NCBI GenBank assembly: GCA_039707655.1
Contig: CM077664.1
Coordinates: 24,106,781-24,170,780, forward strand
DNA: 64,000 nucleotides
Reading direction: 5' to 3'
Origin: Elymus sibiricus
Taxonomy: Eukaryota; Streptophyta; Magnoliopsida; Poales; Poaceae
The translations under genes were made by a program, and so were the position numbers. The notes under the pieces were generated by a model. That model saw only the letters and a program-made list of their open reading frames with translations, was not told the DNA's origin and did no database searches. Of the stretch, positions 46,965-59,340 are shown in pieces (position 1 is the stretch's first letter; each line of letters starts with the position of its first letter).

Positions 46965-47260
46965 TTTGACTGAGCTCAAACCCTCAACAACTGTCCATGC
47001 CTGGGGAAGCATCCAGGCAGCTTGGGGATGCCAAGTAGTACCAAATTGTGGACCTGCATTTATAATTGATCTGACCGGGCTCGTCTGAATGTGATTTGAA
47101 TACACACTGTTTATTGATTGATTTGACTGAGCTCAAAGCCTCAACAACCATCCATATGCTTTAAATGTGCAAGGAAGCTGCTGGGTAGCTTGGGGAAGCC
47201 AAGTACCAAATTGTGGACCTGCATATATTATTCGATGACCAAATTGTGGACTCCAAATTG
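46965..47260. repeat. Tandem duplication upstream of NLR2
   Basis: Segments at about 46,968-47,055 and 47,123-47,222 share TTTGACTGAGCTCAAA, CCTCAACAAC, GGTAGCTTGGGGA-type and ACCAAATTGTGGACCTGCAT. A third ACCAAATTGTGGAC occurs at about 47,239. These lie within 360 bp of the NLR2 ATG. Confidence 0.7.
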
Positions 47261-47326
47261 TGAGCTCAGAGTCTGAGTATACTACCAACACATTGAGTAA
47301 CCAATTTACTCCTCAAAATCCGAATC

Positions 47327-50300
47327 ATGGCGGAGGCTGTCGTCGGGCACCTGGCGGCCACCATCGGCTCGGCTGGAAGCTGCTGTGCAAGGAAGCCGCC
47401 TCCCTGAGGGGTCTCTTCGGCAAGATCTGCGAGTCCAAGGCGGAGCTGGAGAGCATGCAGGACTACCTGCAGGAGGCGGAGCGCTTCAAGGAAACCGACC
47501 GGACCACCGCCATCTTTGTTGGCGAGATCAGGGGCCTCGCCTTCCAGATTGAGGACGTCGTCGACGAGTTCACCTACAAGCTGGAGGACTGCAAGCACGG
47601 AGGGTTCGCCGGCAAGGTGAAGAAGAGGCTCAAGCATATCAGGACCTGGCGCCACTTGGCAGCCAAGCTCCAAGAAATCGAAGCCAACCTGCAAGATGCC
47701 AAGCGCAAGAAGAAGGATTACGCTGTCATCAGCAGAACTGCCTCTAAATTGACCGGTCATGCTCTGCACTTCACCAGGGACGAGGACCTTGTGGGTAACG
47801 AAGAGAACAAGGAGAGGCTGATACAGTGGCTGACCGGCGGTGGTGATGGTCTGGAGCAGAGCAGCAGCAAAGTCACCACAGTGTGGGGGATGCCTGGTGT
47901 TGGTAAAACCACCCTGGTTGCTCATGTGTACAGCACCCTGAAATTGAATTTCGATGCCATGGCATGGGTCACCGTGTTGGAGAGTTACCGTCTTGATGAT
48001 CTGCTGAAGAAGATTGCCGCCGAGTTCGGCATTGCAGTTGACGTCACCAACATTGAGATGAGAGGCCTAGCAGAGTCCAACCATGACTACCCTACGTTGC
48101 ATGGATACTTGGATACGTATCGGATACGTGATACGGGGATACGCCCGATACGCCAATTTTCTAAAAACATGGATACGGGGATACGTTTATATGTATATAT
48201 TACATATATTAATTATTAAAAATATGAAAAAAAATAAGGAGCTTCTAGGTCAAAGCATGCCTCAATAGGATTACCCCCTTTCTTTTTCTTTCACTTGGTC
48301 CACTTCCATTAATTGGCAGTGGGATTTCCCTAGGTTTGCTGCTCCAATCAGTGCACCGACTCTCTCTTGCTCACATTTCAATTGAACAAGAATATTGATA
48401 GTCATGTTTTGACATGAACTCACGCCCATATTGGGAATCTTCAAAAGGTGCGCCTTTACTATTGAGGGGATTTCACGTCCAACGAGCGGTTTCAGGTATC
48501 CAAAACGTATCGCAGCAGTATCCCAGGAGTATCAAACATTATTTTATTTTCTTTAAATCAAAAAATCGAGGGATACTTACGGGATACGTATCGGGCTGTA
48601 TCGGGGCAGTATCCGGCTGGATACGCGCGCTTTCTGAAGTATCCGCGTAACGTAGACTACCTTCAAGGTAAAAAGTTCATCTTGGTCCTGGATGATGTTT
48701 GGACTCCGCTTGTGTGGTCGGAGATAAGGAATGTCTTCCCAACATCGAATTGCACCAGCCGATTTGTTATCACATCAAGAAAGCATGAGGTGTCACTGTT
48801 GGCAACTAGGGAGTCTGCAATTCACTTGGAACCGCTACAAGCACATCACTCCTGGGTGTTGTTCTGCAAAGGGGCCTTTTGGAATAATGATGGCAAAGAT
48901 TGCCCATTGGAGTTGGAGAAATTGGCTTTGAAGTTCATAGCAAAGTGTCAAGGCTTGCCTATTGCCATTGCTTGCATTGGTCGCCTACTCTCCTGCAGAC
49001 CCCCAACCTTCGCTGAATGGGAGAATGTGTAGATGGGTTTGGATTCGCAGTTGGTGAAAGATGTGATCCCTGATGCTCATATGATCCTAAAGGTCAGCTT
49101 GGAGGACCTTCCATATGATTTGAAGAATTGTTTCTTACATTGTGCTTTATTCCTAGAAGATTATGTATTAAAGAGGAAGACGATAATGAGGTAGTGGATT
49201 GCTGCGGGATTTATCAGGGAAATGGAAGTGGACAGCACATTGGAGGAAGTGGCAGAAGGATACTTGACTGAGCTTGTGAACCGAAGCCTACTACAGGTAG
49301 TGGAAAGGAATTATGCCGGACGACTGAAATACTGCAGGATGCATGATGTCATACGACTTCTTGCCCTTAACAAAGCCAAGGAGGAATGCTTTGGTAAAGT
49401 TTATAATTGCTCTGCTACTGGGGCATTCTCTGTAGAGGGTGCACGTCGCATATCAGTCCAGGGGGAAAACCTTGAACAACTGAGCCAATCTGCCGCAGCA
49501 CATCTTCGTTCGCTACATGTATTTGGGAGGTATATCAATGTTGATTTGCTGAAGCCTATCCTAACATCTTCAAATCTGCTGTCGATGTTGGACCTGCAAG
49601 GTACTTGTATCAAAATGCCTGCCCAATGAGGTATTCAACTTGTTTAACTTGCGTTTTTTGGGCCTTAGATATACTGATCTCGAAAGCCTGCCTGAAGCAG
49701 TGGGGAGGTTGCAAAACTTGGAAGTCTTGGATGCTGTGCATTCTAAGCTGATGTATTTGCCAAACTGTATCGTAAAACTTCAGAAGTTGAGATACCTCTA
49801 TGCGTCATCTACTTTCAGCACATTAGAAAATGTAAGAGCAGGTGCCTAATGGCATACAACACTTGGCAGGACTGCGGGCTCTTCAGCGTGTCAAAGCCAC
49901 TCCAGAGTTTTTTAATGAGGTTGGAGTTTTGATAGAGCTAAGAACATTGGATGTGTGCAACGTGCAGAGTGAACATTCTGCTGACTTGAGCAGTGCTATC
50001 ACCAAAATGAGCCATCTTGTTCATCTCGCAATTGTCGCTGCAGCTGAGAATGAGGTGATGTGGCTTGAAGGGCTATATTTACCTCCAACCCTTTCTTGGC
50101 TTGCTTTACGAGGGAAGCTGGAAAGAACATCGATGCCTCAGCTTTTCTCTTCCTGGTCACACCTTAATAGCCTCACTCGGCTGCAGTTGGTATTCTCCAA
50201 CATTGATGAGGAAACCTTTTCTTGTCTGTGTGTGTTACGTGGTCTACGCTTTCTTTGGCTAAGGAAGGCTTTTGAAGGGAAGATGTTGGATTTTTACACA

Positions 50301-50621
50301 GGGTCATTTCCAAAACTTACACATCTATTCATCCGGAGTGCAGCACAACTCAACCAAGTTGGAATAGAGGAGGGCGCGATGCAAAATCTGATCAAGCTAT
50401 CGTTCACAGACTGTCCTGAACTAAAGTTTCTTCCAGATGGCATTGAACACCTTGCAGCCCTTGAAAAAATGATTCTGGAAGATACATCAGAAGAGTTAAT
50501 AGAGAAGCTCCGGGAGAAGAGATATTCAGATGAATGCAGCGAAGATGCAATGAAGATTAGCCACATAAGGAATGTTACATTTGGACTGAGCCATAAAGGA
50601 CTCTGGGAAAGGATTAGGTGA
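47327..50621 (+). pseudogene. NLR2: CC-NB-ARC-LRR (RPM1-like) pseudogene
   Basis: ATG at 47,327 gives MAEAVVGHLAATIGS, then a deletion of about 28 bp relative to NLR1 shifts the frame before the GWKLLCKEAASL segment. CC domain with IEDVVDEFTYKLE; NB-ARC with P-loop GMPGVGKTT and kinase-2 FILVLDDVW. Between them a 564 bp DNA element interrupts the gene (48,092-48,655). Beyond are RNBS-B SRFVITSRK, GLPL CQGLPIAIACIG, RNBS-D-like CFLHCALFLED and MHD CRMHDVIRLLAL, then LRRs to TGA at 50,619. More lesions: TAG at 49,030 (after AEWENV), TAG at 49,192 (before WIAAGF), and frameshifts near 49,625 and 49,845. Host genes of this class are intracellular immune receptors. Relatively few lesions suggest recent loss. 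Confidence 0.93.
48092..48655. mobile_element. 564 bp DNA element with GATACG subterminal repeats, inside NLR2
   Basis: The left end CTACGTTGCATGGATACTT and right end AAGTATCCGCGTAACGTAG are inverted repeats of 19 bp with a few mismatches. ACTACC (48,086-48,091 and 48,656-48,661) is duplicated at the borders; a 7 bp reading (GACTACC) is possible if the right end is one base shorter. The left 100 bp hold six or more GGATACG/GATACG copies and the right 120 bp hold the inverse GTATC copies, like transposase-binding subterminal repeats. No transposase ORF: non-autonomous. Superfamily undecided. Confidence 0.8.
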
Positions 50622-52759
50622 TCGTCACTGCTCCAAAGGTTGGTTTTTGCTGTTTTTGTCTTTCGTGCATATATTATATATGGACATAATTAAATTAAAT
50701 TAGCAATTGGTAGCTAGCAATGGCTGACACGAATTTGTTATGAGTTTTTCAATTAAAGCAAATTAATGTGATTCTTTTCTCCATGCTCGTGTGTATCTTC
50801 TTTAATAGACTTGAAATATGTAACTACATAGCCTGTAACTGGTAGGACCGGGAAAGAAACAAGCAACTGATCATGCAGTTAATAGTTCCTCCGACATACT
50901 AAAATCTTATGTTGTGTTTAGGATATATGTCCTTTCATCAGTTAATATAACTTCTAGTTCCTCGTACGTTTTGTGACTTCGGCTGTAACTCGAGTTGTTT
51001 TCTGTATGGAATCTGCTGGCTACTTGTTTTAATGTAATGCATGTCCTTTTGCCAAAAGAGTACTTCCTCCTACATTTGTGTTCTCTTGTTTAAAGTTTTT
51101 TTTTAAATGGACATAGATAGAGATTCATCCACTACCCTGTCTGACTGACACTGTTTGTGATAGTTATCAGATTCTGCTCTGCACTGCCAAGCACATTTTG
51201 CTCGCTTGGGAAGAGACCAGGATCAATGTTGGTCCGCCGACTGTCCTCCCGTCTCAATGCTCTGATGGGGCGTGAAGATTTTAAGCTGGGCTCCGATGAG
51301 GTGTTGCAGTTTTTATTTGTTACATCTGTTGCTCAATGGAATTCCTTGTTATTATTCTATATCGAAGACGATACAAGGCAGATGTCCGAAAACATTTCTT
51401 AGCTGCAAGGAAGAAAAAAGAACTATGCATTCGGGCTCTGGAACGATGTCCATGTGATGTTTTCAACATTAGGCTGTGTGAGATGAGTATTCTGCTAATC
51501 AGTTAGTGGTATTTTCTGTTGCCTACGTACTTTGGCATGGTGAACTTTGTTCTTGAGAGCATGGCTGGAAACTCAATCTGGAAAGAGTGTTGCTGTAAAT
51601 TATAAGGACTATATTCAAACTTGTCATATTTGTTGCACTGGAAGCAGAATTAGTTTCCTTTTGAGTGTTTGTTGATAGCATGAGTTGGACCAGAACCCCC
51701 TGCCATTGATTGAACTCTAGTTTTTTTTATACATTATCATATTTGAATATGTATCAGATGTACTGGCTGTTTGTGACAAACTTTGTTCACCGTAACAGTG
51801 TATCACTGACCAAGTTATGGTTGTGTTCTAAGATTATCATGTCATATTATGATATTATATATAACATTTTTTGCTCTGTGTGTTCTATATTATGGTGCAT
51901 CACTGACTCGTCTCTAATGAATTCATTTTCATAATATCTTATTGACATGAGTGCAGTGTCATCCTGAAGCAAAAAAATAGTGTTATTGAAGCCCTGGCCT
52001 TGACATGCAGTGTCATCGATTTATCAAGAAGGTACCACTTAGACATCTTCAACACTACCAGCTCCCACGGCAAATATTAAGGTTCAGTCCCTGTCCCACC
52101 TGGTTTCTCAAACGCATTTGTGGAGATAAGGTTCAGTCCCTGTTGTCCAACATTGTGCTTGAACCAAAGCTGCACATCTTGACATTGTTTTAGTTATATA
52201 GTTAGATGTCAGCAAATGCAGGTAATTATCGTGTAAGCACCAACTCTGTAGTCTATACCATTAGCTGCTAACCAGTTTTATTAGAAAAAACAAGTTTAGT
52301 TACTTTCATCACTGTAGAACTCCTATATATTAGCATCAAAAGGATCACAGTGTAGTGAAGTATGGGATAGATTACTCCCGACAGGTTTTTACTCGTTTCT
52401 CTAATGGATTCATCTGTTTTTTCCCCAATCTCTCATTGACATGAGCACAACATAACAAGCTAGTGGACTTATCCCTAAGTCTGGCCAGTGCCTCTCTCCT
52501 TGAGGCGTCCCATATAGTGCTGGGGTTTCAAGTGTTGCTGCTGAATTTAACTGGGGTACCCAGTGAAGGAGTATATTCAACTTTTGTTCGCAGGAATACA
52601 TGTAGTGTTGCTGCTGAATTTAAAAAAAGACTGCTAACGTTACCTCTATTTGGTGCTTATCCCCATCAGGTTCATAACACTATTTGCAAAATCAGGGAAT
52701 TCAATATTCCATTGATTGATATACTATGAATTACATTGCAGGTAAATTTCCTATTTCAG
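50622..52759. other. NLR2 downstream spacer
   Basis: No recognisable gene. Partial ORFs (for example 52,463-52,729) have no domain. GTGTTGCTGCTGAATTTA occurs twice (about 52,533 and 52,604). AT-rich overall. Confidence 0.4.
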
Positions 52760-52825
52760 CACGTAGTTTACAAATATATTTTTGGGCTACCAGAAGAGGT
52801 GGACTGGTACTCTGCAGATGAAAAG
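52760..52825 (+). pseudogene. Orphan exon-like segment
   Basis: A 66 bp open segment (22 codons, HVVYKYIFGLPEEVDWYSAD...) has a good acceptor before it (CCTATTTCAG) and a donor after it (AAAAGGTATG). No partner exon was recognised on either side, so it may be a gene fragment carried by a transposon. Gene of origin not recognised. Confidence 0.35.
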
Positions 52826-53000
52826 GTATGTGGTACAGACTCACCGAACAAACAATGAAACATATATATTGGCCTGTAATTTTTCTTTTCAAGCTATTCA
52901 AAACATACTTCCAATTTACAAATAAGAGAGGACTTTAAAACAGTCACAAAAACCAAGTGTGTAATTAAGTTGGATGTCTTCTTCTCATTAGCCACTTATT

Positions 53001-55508
53001 TCACCTTGGTCCAGATAAAATTGATGCTTGAGGTTGAACTGAATATGCGGTCGGATTATCTTCCAGGGGCAAGACTGTATTTGTATTGAGAAATCTGTGA
53101 AGAATAGTGGTTTCTATGCTCATCCCACCCTCTAATACCTTTATCACCGTTGACATGGAAGGCCTTTGACCGCCATCATTTAGCAGGCACCACATTGCAA
53201 GCTTCATCATTTGAATCACCTGCTCCTGGTGTGAGAGCATGTCTTCACTATGCTCGTCAATCAGATCAGTCAATTGATTATCTCGAGCCTTTCCTCGTAA
53301 CAGACTGATGAGGTGAGAACTCTCCTCAGGCAGAGAATTATCAATATTTTTTCTCCCACTTATTAGCTCCATGACAACTACTCCAAAGCTGTAGACATCA
53401 ACTTTTTCAGTAATTTGCGAGGTTAACCATTCAGGTGCCAGATACCCAGGTGTGCCTCTGATCTCTGTCATTACCTTGCTTTGATCCCTGTCTATTAGCT
53501 TAGATAGTCCAAAATCAGCCACTTTAGCATTGAAGTTCTCATCTAGGAGAATATTTTGCGGCTTGATGTCCAAATGGGCTATCTTTCGCCTGCACTCCTC
53601 GTGAAGATAGCACAGGCCTTTGGCAATATCCAGAATGATTCTACACCGCGTGCGCCAATCGAGTGGGGCATTGTTGTGGCGGTAATGGATCCACCTATCA
53701 AGTGACCCTCTCGGCATATATTCGTATACTAGAAGCCTCTGAGATTTCTCTGCACAAAAGCCAACCAGCCTGACAAGATTGATGTGTTCGATGCTTCCAA
53801 TAGTCTCCACCTCTGCCAAGAATTCTTTCTTTCCTTGTCTAGCACCTTCCAAACGTTTCACGGCAACTCTCTCTTCACCTAATTTCCCTTCATAAACAGA
53901 TCCAAATCCACCTTCTCCAAGCTTTTTATTGAACCCTTCAGTGCATTCTCTCAACTTCTGAAAAGAAAACCTGGTTGGCATTCTTGCAAATTGATCAAAA
54001 TTAAAGTCTTCATCTTTCTTGGCATACGCTCTCCTCCTCTCTAGCTAAAGTGTGACAGCAATAGCAAGCAATACAATAATAATAGTAGTGCCTAAAATGA
54101 GTTTGCTCTTGTTTGCGGAAGGAGCAGAAGCAGCAACTGAGTTGGAAGGGCTAAGCTGCACCTTGATGAAAACAGAGTTGTTGTAATCATTAGGTTCAAG
54201 TTTTATTGATTGCAAGGAGAAGACCTTGGTCACCCACCAGCAATAACCTTTGTTTTCAGTCTGGTGAAAGTACTGTCTGAAGCTGACGGCCCTGCAGGAG
54301 CAGTTTTTCAAGCAGGCTTGTTTACAGTCATCTGGGGTGGTTACATTCCCAACGAGGTGGCTCTCATCGAAGTAAGAAACTTCGTTGAGGGTTAAGAGCT
54401 GATGGCGTTGCATTTCTTGACAAGAGATTGGGGTCAGGGGTGTGCAACCAAGACTTTCCTCATCAATCGGCTTGAAGTAGCTTGAGCTATTATTATCCTG
54501 AAGGGGACAGGTGCACTTCCTGCCAGTGCCTGTGCATATTCCGTACTCTCCGCACACGGTTGGGAAAGCACAGTCACCATTGTCTGGCTGCATTACATCA
54601 TACACAGCATGCCAGTTATCTTCTCCAATAATCCATTCATACATCCTCAGGTGGCCATCAGACTGTAGTCTCATGTGCTGGCCAGTGTACTTGGGTGTTG
54701 GCAATGAGATGCTATTCGAATCTGGATTTTTTGGGTGGAGAAAGATGCTGAGGCTGCCATTCATGAATGTAACGTTTGTTGTATAATTTCCTGTCTTTTC
54801 TTCGTTTGATGTCATCGCATAGTACAGCTGTGGTGGTGCGGATGCAATGTAAGCATATAAACCATCGGGGTGTACAGTGACATACAGCTGAGTCTCAGTC
54901 CAATTTGTATCAGAGGTACTTGCTGTGAGCCTCATGCCATCTACAAGCGACTGTCCAGGGACCAATGCATCGGTAGGATGATCAAATGACTGCCATATAG
55001 TTGCATTCATCAGATCAAATAGCACCAGATTGCCGATGTTGGTGATCACCATGCCAGCTACCGTCCGCCCTGAGCTACCGGTCGACCAGACCAGGCTACC
55101 ATCAGCATCATGAAGGACCAATTCTCCATCTAAAGTTAGCTCAACGCTGGCATTCTCCCTAAGAGGATGAGCCCGGTTGGCAGACCAGACCACCTGTGGA
55201 TCCCCTTCAACGATATTGTCGCCAGTGTCAGTTTGGACAATGAACACGCCAAAGTAGAACATGTCGCAAGGTGGGGCACAGAAGAACCCTGTGGCAAAGG
55301 ACTGGCCATAGTAGGTACTTTGTGAACTGAGGAGAATGGGGCGCAAGACAAAACCTCCGACATAGCGAACGTTGTGCGGGAGGGAGGTGTCGTTGTTGAT
55401 CCACTGTGTTGAGAGGTTGGCTGTCGGATAGTCCAAGCCCCGTGCCACGGAGATAAACGGCGCCGCAGTTGCAAATAGGAGGAAGAAGAGACTGGCAGGA
55501 CGACCCAT
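53001..55508 (-). pseudogene. G-type lectin S-receptor-like Ser/Thr kinase (SD2-5 type) with in-frame TAG
   Basis: Single exon on the minus strand from ATG at 55,508. Signal peptide (MGRPASLFFLLFATAAPFISVARG), bulb-type lectin domain (WSANRAHPLRENASVELTLDG, NLVLFD...WQSFDHPTD, residues 60-190), Cys-rich EGF/PAN-like region (CGEYGICTGTGRKCTCP, CKQACLKNCSCRA) and a transmembrane segment (LILGTTIIIVLLAIAVTL, residues 470-487). TAG follows at 54,045-54,047. The same frame then continues LERRRAYAKKDEDF and a complete kinase: GEGGFGSVYEG, VAVKRLE, non-RD catalytic loop HLDIKPQN, DFG, GTPGYLAPEW, to TGA at 53,001. Without the TAG it would be about 835 residues. A receptor lacking its kinase could still be made. 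Confidence 0.9.
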
Positions 55509-56880
55509 GGTGCTTGAAGTTTAACGGAAGTAGAGAACTGCTTGCATGAGAAGCCAGTAAGAAACTGAAGAGATTGAGGGATGAGCTTGCAGAGGGGAAA
55601 GAAGAAGATACCAGTCAATGGAGCTTGATCTCTGAAAGATGATCTCGGCGGCGTGGTGGTACTTGGACTCCTTAGTGCTCAACTGATCGATTATCGTCTC
55701 CCTCTCACAGTATCTAGTATTCAGGACGATACAGTAGACACTAGATAGTATCATCTGGGTGTCTCACTAGTTCCAAAAGGTCACTATCTAGCTCTGCTGG
55801 CCCAAGGCAGTCTCATCGTAGTGGATCGCCCACTACTCTTCTTTATGCAAAACAAAACTTGGTGTCGATGTTAACATAAATATTTTCATAAGAATCTTTG
55901 ATAGTACCAAGGAAGATGCTGCATACAATGTCCCTGATTTGCACCAAAAACGGCAGGTACGATGTTCTTCAGATCAAGTTATGTTTGTCAACTTTTCATT
56001 CAAGAGAACAACATTGTCTTTTCATGTAGAGTAATAAATAATATTTGCTCTTGGCAGAAAAAAAAATAATATCATCGTCTCCCCGTTACAAATAAATTGA
56101 TGGATGAGTTGCCATTTGGGCGTACTGCCTGTTGCTGATCTTGTTGGGCTGCTGTGGCTGCCCAATATTTGCTGTGGTAAATGGTGCTGCTGGAAGTGCC
56201 GTTCTTTCTGCACTTACCACAGACTCACCTCGGAGCTGCAATGCAGGCGCATCAAAATTTCTTTCTACCAGGCACTTTAGTATGCAAGTTCAAGTTCCAC
56301 TGGGTCCATATATAATTCCATATATAATCTTCTCGAGAATTGTGGGGGTCAGAAATTGCATTTTGGCATGGATCTTTCTTTTGAGAGGGTTGGTATGGAT
56401 CTTTTACTTGTTGAGGAAGGTGTGTAAAAAGAAAGAAAAGGCATTTTTTATGTTAGATATGCAAATTTTAAGTTCAGTTTTCATCCACTGGCTTACTACA
56501 ATTATCTAGAAGAACTGAGGTGTGGAACCAGATAATTAGGCAACCCTAGTTCAATGGTATCTACTGTTTTACTTTTCGTGGTGAATTCAGTGTGGTATTC
56601 ATGGATGATGGATCACATTGTTGTAATGCAAAAGTACATAGTTTGTTAAAAGTAGAATATTGTGTTGCGAAATAACTTGACATTCTTTATTGGTGCAAAT
56701 CGAAGATACTAATGCTTACCAGCATGTCAATGACTTCCAATCGACAGTAATTTAATGAACGAGTTGCCATTTGGCGTCCATAGATGCATGGTTGCTTCTA
56801 TAGATGCCGATGGAACACTTCCATCTTGACGTGGGTGGGGGTTGCTATCATGCAGGTGCAGGTCTCTGCGTGATTAGAAT
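55509..56880. other. Receptor kinase 5' flank and spacer
   Basis: No assigned gene. TTGCCATTTGGGCGT (near 56,109) and TTGCCATTTGGCGTC (near 56,763) suggest another diverged duplication. Short ORFs lack domains. Confidence 0.35.
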
Positions 56881-56884
56881 TTGT

Positions 56885-58565
56885 AACAACAACGTTTCAG
56901 CCGTACTGCCATACTCTACTGAGTTATTTCAGAGTACCATATTCTATATTTCACAGTACCATATTCTACGTTTCACAAACTATTTACCTTCTCTGAACAT
57001 TGTGGAGAACACAAAATAAATCTTGTTTTGAAGGTACTAGACCTAGCGATCCTACTAATGCGATTTTCCTTCTCTGCCAGTTTCTGAACACTTGGGCGAA
57101 ACTTCAGAAAGGCTGCAGAAGCTTCTGCGGCAGGGGGCTAGCGCGATGGCGAAACGGCGAAGGAGATCTTCAGGTGGAAACAGGGTCTAGTGCAATGGTG
57201 AAAACGGTGAATGAGATCTTCGGGCGGCAACACGGCTGGAACCCTGTGACCAGGAGGCTGGCCATGTTGTTTTGTGCGTCGGTAGAGAACTCGGGCCTCG
57301 CCTGTTGTGGCCTAAATACTGCTGCTGTTTCTAATTTAGCTGAATGTGCCAATCCTCCCCCTCCACTGTAAGGCTTGACTATGCAAAGTTGAATGAACTT
57401 CTTTATGATTAAAGATAATATATTCCTAGCCTGTGCAGTTTAGCCGAAAATAACAATTGTTCTCGTACATTTTCCCCAGATGATTATGGCAGTTTCTTCA
57501 TGCATATACCACCAACTGTTCATCTCGCCCTTGATACCACAAGTTCGCAACCATACAGGGCGCTGCTTTTCGACATTTCTGAGACGTCTTTTTAGACCGC
57601 TCTCTCAATCTCAGAAATTCCAAAAGGTCAAGTCTTTCTCTTGGTAGGTAATCTAGTATAGTAGACGTCTGACTCAAGGAGGAACTACCTTAGATGTCCC
57701 TAATCTTTCTGTAAACGCCTGCAAGAGTGCTATTTAGAGTACCATTAGGGGTCACTAATTAAGCTGTACATCTTATCTGGAGTCAAATGTGCTTCCGATG
57801 TCTAGGTCCCGAAATCGTCATTCTAGTCGTTTTCGTCATCCTGTAAGCAACTGCAGTGGTAAGCATTAGTATTTTCGGTTCATATCAATAAACTATGTCA
57901 AGAAATACTTCCAATCAGCAGTCCAGTTGAGGCTTTTTCATTTCGGTTTTGTGATTATTCAGGTGTCTGCCTGATGAAAAGTTTCTAAGAACAGTCCAGC
58001 CGCACGGTCATACTGTACTGAGTTATCTCACAGTTCCACATTCTACTTTTCACAAAACTAATTACCTTCTCTGGGCGTCATGGAGATCACGAAATAAATC
58101 TTGTTGTAAAGGTACTAGACCTAGTGATCCTACTACTGACGTGATTTTCCTTCTCTGCCAATTTCTGAACACTTGGGCAAGACTTCAGAAAGGTGCTCTG
58201 CAGAAGCTTCTGTGGCAGGGGGCTAGTGCGATGGTGAAAACGGCGAAGGAGATCTTCAGGCGGCAACACGGCTGGACCCTGTCATCAGGAGGCTGGCCAT
58301 GTAGTTTTGTGCGTCGGTGCTCGGTAGAGAACTCGAGCCTCGCCCGTTGTGCCCTAAATTCTGCTTCTGTTTCTAATTTAGCTGAATGTGCAAATTTGAA
58401 TGAACTTCTTCATGATTCGATATATTCGTAGGCTGTGCAGTTTAGCTGAAAATAACAACTATTGTGCATTTTCCCCAGATGGTTATGACAGTTTTTGCAT
58501 ACATATACCACCAATCGTTCATCTCGCCCCACAATTTCTCTCTTGACGCAATCTTGGATCAGGTC
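56885..58565 (+). repeat. Tandem duplication, about 1.07 kb period, containing CDS1 exon 10 copies
   Basis: About 56,885-57,525 and 57,990-58,545 align: both hold GAGTTATTTCAGAG-like and TACTAGACCTAG, CCTTCTCTGCCA, CAGAAGCTTCTG, GAGATCTTC and GGCGGCAACACGGCTGG in order, then CDS1 intron 9 sequence and exon 10. The first copy of exon 10 is cut off after TTCATCTCGCCC (about 57,525); the second is full length. The part before the CDS1 sequence has no counterpart inside CDS1 and no recognised gene. Confidence 0.75.
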
Positions 58566-58937
58566 CGTACCTATAGCACCTTGTTGATCTTTATTTGATC
58601 TTTATCATTATCCTGTTCATCGTGGTTCTCATGCATCCATGGCATACTATTTTGTTGTGCAAACATCCAGATCTTAAGAAACCTGACTCACGAGGAGCAG
58701 AGGAACTTGTATGACCAACCTGGGGAGATGTTAGGCAACTTATGCAAAGCTGATAAACTGTCTGCTTGCATGATAGGGCTAACTAATTTAATTAGGTGCT
58801 TGATTCCCCTGCTACTGATTGATTTATTTATCATCTGCACTAATTCTCTCCTCGTTTTGTTATCGGAGATGGAGAAGTTATACTTATATGCCTGCCATTG
58901 TGATGGATGCATGCTTAAAGTTAGTGCGACCAACTAG
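58479..58937 (+). pseudogene. CDS1 3' fragment (exons 10 and 11) copy
   Basis: 58,479-58,562 has the same 84 bp length and borders as CDS1 exon 10 (encoding a peptide like [14 protein letters not shown]). After a short intron, 58,671-58,767 matches exon 11 (ILRNLTHEEQRNLY...). A deletion removes the stop codon and about 200 bp of 3' UTR: GCTTGC joins directly to TGATAGGGC, sequence that lies about 205 bp past the stop in the real gene. It is plus strand, opposite to CDS1. Confidence 0.9.
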
Positions 58938-59340
58938 TAGTATTATATAGCTTATGTCCTTATCTGATATCAATCTTAAAGTTAGTTAACGATGATTGAC
59001 CAGCTGGGGATGCCCACGACTCTGCTAATCTGCTTCCTTCCTAGCCTTCTTCTCCAAGACAGTGACTAATGTCTCGAGAAACTTGACATGAAAGTTAACT
59101 AATCCGCAAGCAAACGACCTTGACTAATGTTGCTAAGCATTGAAGTCGTTGCTGTGGTGTTTCAAAACATGGAGATAAAATAAGTGATCATGGTACATGT
59201 GTTAAAAATAGAGTAATTAATCGTGGTACAGGGTACAGCAAGTCTATTCAATGTACGTATACTAAGTGATTGTGCAAAATAAGTGGCCTTGACGTTAGCA
59301 CATGCCTCATGGATGATGCATTGTTATTGCCTTGCATACC

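Noticed and set aside
57000..57371. Possible protein-coding gene in the tandem duplication
   Set aside because: The two copies do not keep the same frame or peptide, so coding constraint is unlikely.
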